Shown here piece after piece: positions 60,634 through 64,000 of a DNA stretch of 64,000 bases (position 1 is its first letter; every line of letters starts with the position of its first letter). The stretch is from assembly GCA_963703555.1 (NCBI GenBank), contig CAVPEV010000021.1, positions 1 to 64,000 of the forward strand. The letters run 5' to 3'. Under the pieces are notes generated by a model that was not told the DNA's origin, ran no database searches, and saw only the letters and a program-made list of their open reading frames with translations. This DNA is from CAVPEV01 sp963703555 (GTDB taxonomy: Bacteria > Actinomycetota > Actinomycetes > Actinomycetales > Cellulomonadaceae). The translations under genes and the position numbers were made by a program.

Positions 60634-61842
60634 GTGGACCTGTTCGAGTACCAGGCGCGGGACATGTTCGAGCGCCACGGCGTACCCGTGCTCCAGGGCA
60701 TCGTGGCCACCACGCCGGAAGAGGCGCGTGCCGCGGCGGAGCGGCTGCTCCGAGGGGCCGGGGGCGGGGCGGACGCTGGGACCGGCGCCGTGGTCGTCGT
60801 CAAGGCGCAGGTGAAGACCGGCGGCCGGGGCAAGGCCGGCGGCGTGGCCATCGCCCGTTCGGCGGACGAGGCCGCGGAGCGTGCGGCGCGGATCCTCGGC
60901 ATGGACATCAAGGGCCACCAGGTGCACCGCGTCATGGTCGCCGAGGGCGCCACGATCACCGCGGAGTACTACGTCTCGCTGCTGCTGGACCGCGCCGAGC
61001 GGCGCTACCTCGCGATGGCCAGCGTCGACGGCGGAATGGAGATCGAGCAGCTCGCCCGCGAGCGGCCCGAGGCCCTCGCCCGGGTGGGCATCGACGCTCG
61101 GACGGGGGTGGATGAGGCCACCGCCGCACGGATCGTGGACGCTGCCGGCTTCGAGCCGCCGGCCGCAGCGCAGGTCGCTGCGGTGCTGGCGCAACTGTGG
61201 GAGGTGCTGCGCAGTGAGGATGCCACCCTCGTCGAGGTCAACCCGCTGGTGCTCACCGCGGACGGCACCGTCGTCGCCCTGGACGCCAAGGTGACCCTCG
61301 ATGACAACGCGGCGTTCCGCCATCCCGACCGCGCAGCCCTCGCCGACCCGGTGGCCGGCGACCCGCTCGAGGCCAAGGCCTCGGCCCACGGGCTCAACTA
61401 CGTCAAGCTCGACGGTCAGGTGGGCGTCATCGGCAACGGTGCCGGACTGGTCATGAGCACCCTTGACGTGGTGGCTGCGTCGGGTCAGCGCCACGGCGGG
61501 GTACGGCCGGCGAACTTCCTGGACATCGGGGGCGGGGCATCGGCGGACGTCATGGCCGCCGGGCTGGACGTCATCCTCGGCGACCCCCAGGTGAAGGCGG
61601 TGTTCGTCAACGTGTTCGGCGGGATCACCGCCTGCGACGAGGTGGCCCGTGGCATCGTCCAGGCGCTCGCCATGCTCGGCACTGCGGCGACCAAGCCGGT
61701 CGTCGTGCGCCTCGACGGCAACAACGTCGCGGAGGGCCGCCGGATCCTCGCGGCGGCCGCCCACCCGCTCGTCACGCTCGCCGACACGATGGACGGCGGC
61801 GCGGAATCCGCAGCACGGCTCGCCGCACAGCCTGTCGCCTGA
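60634..61842 (+). CDS. Succinyl-CoA ligase (ADP-forming) beta subunit
   Basis: TCA-cycle enzyme; the beta subunit binds nucleotide and succinate. The 402-residue product has the ATP-grasp domain (LFEYQARDMFERHGVPV, VVKAQVKTGGRGKAGGV, EVNPLVLTADG) and the C-terminal CoA-ligase part (GNGAGLVMSTLDVV, ANFLDIGGGAS, VFVNVFGGITACDEVA). The start is GTG behind AGGAGG. sucD follows after 30 nt. Confidence 0.95.
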   Translation: MDLFEYQARDMFERHGVPVLQGIVATTPEEARAAAERLLRGAGGGADAGTGAVVVVKAQVKTGGRGKAGGVAIARSADEAAERAARILGMDIKGHQVHRVMVAEGATITAEYYVSLLLDRAERRYLAMASVDGGMEIEQLARERPEALARVGIDARTGVDEATAARIVDAAGFEPPAAAQVAAVLAQLWEVLRSEDATLVEVNPLVLTADGTVVALDAKVTLDDNAAFRHPDRAALADPVAGDPLEAKASAHGLNYVKLDGQVGVIGNGAGLVMSTLDVVAASGQRHGGVRPANFLDIGGGASADVMAAGLDVILGDPQVKAVFVNVFGGITACDEVARGIVQALAMLGTAATKPVVVRLDGNNVAEGRRILAAAAHPLVTLADTMDGGAESAARLAAQPVA

Positions 61843-61872
61843 GCCACCCGACCCGGAAGGACCTCTTCACCC

Positions 61873-62766
61873 ATGGCCATCTTCGTCACCGAGCAGTCCC
61901 GGGTCCTCGTGCAGGGGATGACCGGCTCGGAAGGGCGCAAGCACACGGCCCGGATGCTGGCCGCCGGCACCGCGGTGGTCGGCGGGGTCAACCCGCGCAA
62001 GGCGGGCACGTCGGTCACGTTCCCGGCGCCGACGGGCGAGGTGGAGATACCGGTGTTCGGTACGGTCGCCGAAGCGATGGCCGCGACCGGGGCCGACGTG
62101 TCGGTGGTGTTCGTCCCGCCCGCGCTGACCAAGGGCGCGGTCGTCGAGGCGGTCGAGGCCGACATGCCGCTGGTCGTCATCATCACCGAGGGCGTGCCGG
62201 TGGCGGACACCGCCGAGTTCTTCGCCTTGGCGGCGGACCGCGGCGTGCGGCTGGTCGGGCCGAACTGCCCCGGCGTGATCAGCCCGGGGCGGTCCGACGT
62301 GGGCATCATCCCCGCCGACATCACCGGCCCGGGCCCGGTCGGTCTGGTGAGCAAGTCGGGCACGCTGACGTACCAGATGATGTACGAGCTGCGCGACCTC
62401 GGGTTTTCCACGGCGATCGGGATCGGTGGCGACCCGATCATCGGCACCACGTACATCGACGCGCTGGCCGCCTTCGAGGCTGACCCGCAGACCACAGCGG
62501 TCGTCATGATCGGGGAGATCGGCGGCGACGCCGAGGAGCGGGCGGCTGCCTACATCGCCGAGCACATGACGAAGCCGGTGGTCGGCTACGTGGCCGGGTT
62601 CACCGCCCCTGAAGGCCGCACCATGGGGCACGCGGGAGCCATCGTGTCCGGGTCCAGCGGCAAGGCCCAGGCCAAGAAGGAAGCCCTCGAGGCAGCCGGG
62701 GTCCGGGTGGGCCGGACGCCGAGCGAGACGGCCGCGCTCCTGCGAGAGATCCTCGGGACGCGCTGA
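61873..62766 (+). CDS. Succinyl-CoA ligase alpha subunit
   Basis: CoA-binding and phosphohistidine subunit, 297 residues. The CoA domain has VLVQGMTGSEGRKHTARML and GGVNPRKAG; the phosphohistidine lies in GRTMGHAGAIVSGSSGKAQAK. GGAAGGACC precedes the ATG. The last codons (ILGTR) and the stop lie inside a 23-bp tandem repeat that continues downstream. Confidence 0.95.
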   Translation: MAIFVTEQSRVLVQGMTGSEGRKHTARMLAAGTAVVGGVNPRKAGTSVTFPAPTGEVEIPVFGTVAEAMAATGADVSVVFVPPALTKGAVVEAVEADMPLVVIITEGVPVADTAEFFALAADRGVRLVGPNCPGVISPGRSDVGIIPADITGPGPVGLVSKSGTLTYQMMYELRDLGFSTAIGIGGDPIIGTTYIDALAAFEADPQTTAVVMIGEIGGDAEERAAAYIAEHMTKPVVGYVAGFTAPEGRTMGHAGAIVSGSSGKAQAKKEALEAAGVRVGRTPSETAALLREILGTR

Positions 62767-62860
62767 CCGCGGTCCTCGGGACGGGCTGACCACGGTCCTC
62801 GGGACGGGCTGACCACGGTCCTCGGGACGGGCTGACCGCGGTCCTCGGGACGCGCCGGCG
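62750..62860 (+). repeat. 23-bp tandem repeat at the sucD 3' end
   Basis: TCCTCGGGACG starts recur at 62750, 62773, 62796, 62819 and 62842, an exact 23-nt period. The unit is about TCCTCGGGACGGGCTGACCA plus CGG. The first unit supplies the last sucD codons and its TGA. With no spacers, this is not a CRISPR. Confidence 0.9.
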
Positions 62861-62939
62861 CAACCCGGCTCGTCCGTCGACACGCCCGGGCGGACGCCCA
62901 GTCCGACGCTACGGGGTGCCGGACGGCGACGATGCGGGG

Positions 62940-64000
62940 GTGGACTCCTCCCGGCCGGTCGCCCCGCGGGCCACGTCCGCCCTGAGCACCGGTCGACGGC
63001 CGCGGGAGGTCATCGAGGACCGGCCAGCGTCGCAGTTCTTCACCAGTGATCTCGACGGAGCCCCCCGCTGGGTATCGGGCCTGCTCGCGGGCCTGCAGGC
63101 GGCCCTGCTGTCGCTCCTCGTGGCGGTGCTCCCGGCGGTGGCCGCCTACGTCGCCACCTCCGGCGAGCCCGCCAACGCCGACGTCGCCTGGACGCAGGCC
63201 GCCGCGCTGGGCGCCCGGTGGTGGCTGCTGGCCCACGGCGTCCCGCTCAGCGGGGCTGGCACCCAGGTCACGCTCGTGCCGCTCGGTCTGAGCGCCGTCG
63301 CGCTCATCGCGTGCAACGCCTCGGCGCGGCGCACGGTCGCTCCGGCGCGCGCCGCCTGGGTGGCGGCGATCGGGGTGTACGTGGCTGTCGCGATGCTCGT
63401 GGCCGGTGTGGTGGGCGCCGGACCGGTGGGGGTGGTGCGGGCCGGCGTCGGCGGTGTCGTCGTCGCCACGCTGGGGATCGGGTCGGGGGTGGTCCGTCGA
63501 CCGGACACGCCGAGCCTGGAGCACCTGGCCCCGCCGGCGTGGTGGCGGGTCCCCGTCCCCGTCCGCCTGGGTCTGCGCGCGGGCCTGGCAGCGGCCGCGC
63601 TCACCCTGCTCGCCGCCGGGCTGCTCACCGTCGGATGGCTGGTGCACGGCAGGGCGACGATCGGCGGCATCGTGGCAGGGCTGGGCCTGTCCGTGCCGGA
63701 CGGTGTGCTCCTGGCCGTCGCAGAGCTCGCCTACGTGCCGACGCTGGTCATCTGGGGCGTGGCGTTCCTGGCGGGACCAGGCTTCGCGGTCGGAGCGGGG
63801 ACGACGTTCGCGCCGGGCGTCGTGCGGGCCGGCGTGCTGCCGGCGGTGCCCCTGCTGGGGGCACTGCCGCAGCCCGGCGACGTGTCAGGCACGGCCCGGG
63901 CACTGCCCGTGCTGCTCGCTGTCGCTGGTGGCCTCGCCGGGGTGTGGGTGTTGCGCGGGGACCGTTCGCAGCGGTGGACGGATGCCCCGGCGGTGGCGGG
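62940..64000 (+). CDS. PerM-like (DUF6350) multi-pass membrane protein, 3' cut by window
   Basis: The frame runs open from GTG 62940 (alternative in-frame GTG at 62916) to the window end, over 350 codons. At least seven hydrophobic segments are visible, beginning WVSGLLAGLQAALLSLLVAVLPAVAAYVA, with a characteristic WWLLAHGVPLSGAGTQVTLVPLGLSAVALIA. Proteins of this type follow sucCD in actinobacteria; the mycobacterial PerM downstream of sucD supports cell division under stress. The call rests on topology and position. Confidence 0.7.
   Translation, partial: MDSSRPVAPRATSALSTGRRPREVIEDRPASQFFTSDLDGAPRWVSGLLAGLQAALLSLLVAVLPAVAAYVATSGEPANADVAWTQAAALGARWWLLAHGVPLSGAGTQVTLVPLGLSAVALIACNASARRTVAPARAAWVAAIGVYVAVAMLVAGVVGAGPVGVVRAGVGGVVVATLGIGSGVVRRPDTPSLEHLAPPAWWRVPVPVRLGLRAGLAAAALTLLAAGLLTVGWLVHGRATIGGIVAGLGLSVPDGVLLAVAELAYVPTLVIWGVAFLAGPGFAVGAGTTFAPGVVRAGVLPAVPLLGALPQPGDVSGTARALPVLLAVAGGLAGVWVLRGDRSQRWTDAPAVA

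Noticed and set aside
62750..62860. Possible CRISPR array
   Set aside because: Units are directly adjacent with no spacers, so it is a simple tandem repeat.

Overview
The window is high-GC actinobacterial chromosome. The combination of MshA (mycothiol), Lsr2, CarD, SenX3/RegX3, MsiK, a DUF3263 protein and a groEL without groES, together with the gene order (folK-DUF3180-PH-PH-DUF2520; pst operon-LpqE-like-carD-ispDF-cysS-rlmB; csp-groEL; sucCD-PerM-like), suggests a Micrococcales member near Cellulomonadaceae. The genus is an inference. The first ~850 bases do not fit: they carry a DUF1419 gene of alphaproteobacterial character that stops inside a headless folK, which looks like an assembly chimera.

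Layout. 0.85-7.7 kb: folK, membrane/PH-domain genes, a CsoR/CstR-type repressor with a clear operator, lysS (frameshifted as sequenced) and lsr2. 7.9-13.1 kb: divergent xylBA / ROK repressor, and an orphan ChvE-like sugar-binding lipoprotein. 13.4-15.4 kb: mshA and gpmA. 15.5-22.4 kb: complete phosphate regulon (phoU, senX3-regX3, pstSCAB) with PHO boxes and a pstS-pstC hairpin. 22.5-27.4 kb: LpqE-like lipoprotein, carD, ispD-ispF-cysS-rlmB. 27.4-35.7 kb: DUF4032 protein, msiK, otsAB, a Ser/Thr kinase, a DsbA-like protein and tRNA-Thr(TGT).

35.7-53.2 kb is an island between tRNA-Thr and ung. Its left part is a decayed prophage-like stretch (wHTH gene running into the tRNA, excisionase-like gene, DUF7426-like fragment) and secreted-protein genes, several frameshifted. 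The right part is an insertion-sequence nest (IS30, IS21, IS256, IS1595 and IS3 families) in which two IS256-family copies in direct orientation bracket about 10.6 kb of catabolic cargo. The cargo is an SDR, a solute-binding lipoprotein, two CUT1 permeases and a zinc-type dehydrogenase in one operon, a GntR/UTRA regulator, and a FrlB-like deglycase plus FrlD-like kinase. I read it as an IS-borne Amadori-compound (fructosamine) utilisation system, possibly extended by two dehydrogenases. It has no ABC ATPase of its own; chromosomal MsiK, 12 kb away, is the obvious candidate. Shared palindromic motifs before both transcription units look like the regulator's operators.

53.2-64 kb returns to core genes: ung, DUF3263, a LytR_C protein, cold-shock protein, groEL under two CIRCE elements, DUF4031, pcrA (frameshifted as sequenced), sucCD and a PerM-like membrane protein cut by the window end. 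Eight single-base frameshifts, all in or beside G or C runs and in essential as well as accessory genes, point to uncorrected homopolymer errors, so broken-gene calls here need caution. Several genes begin 6-7 nt after a TANNNT -10 element, the usual actinobacterial leaderless arrangement.
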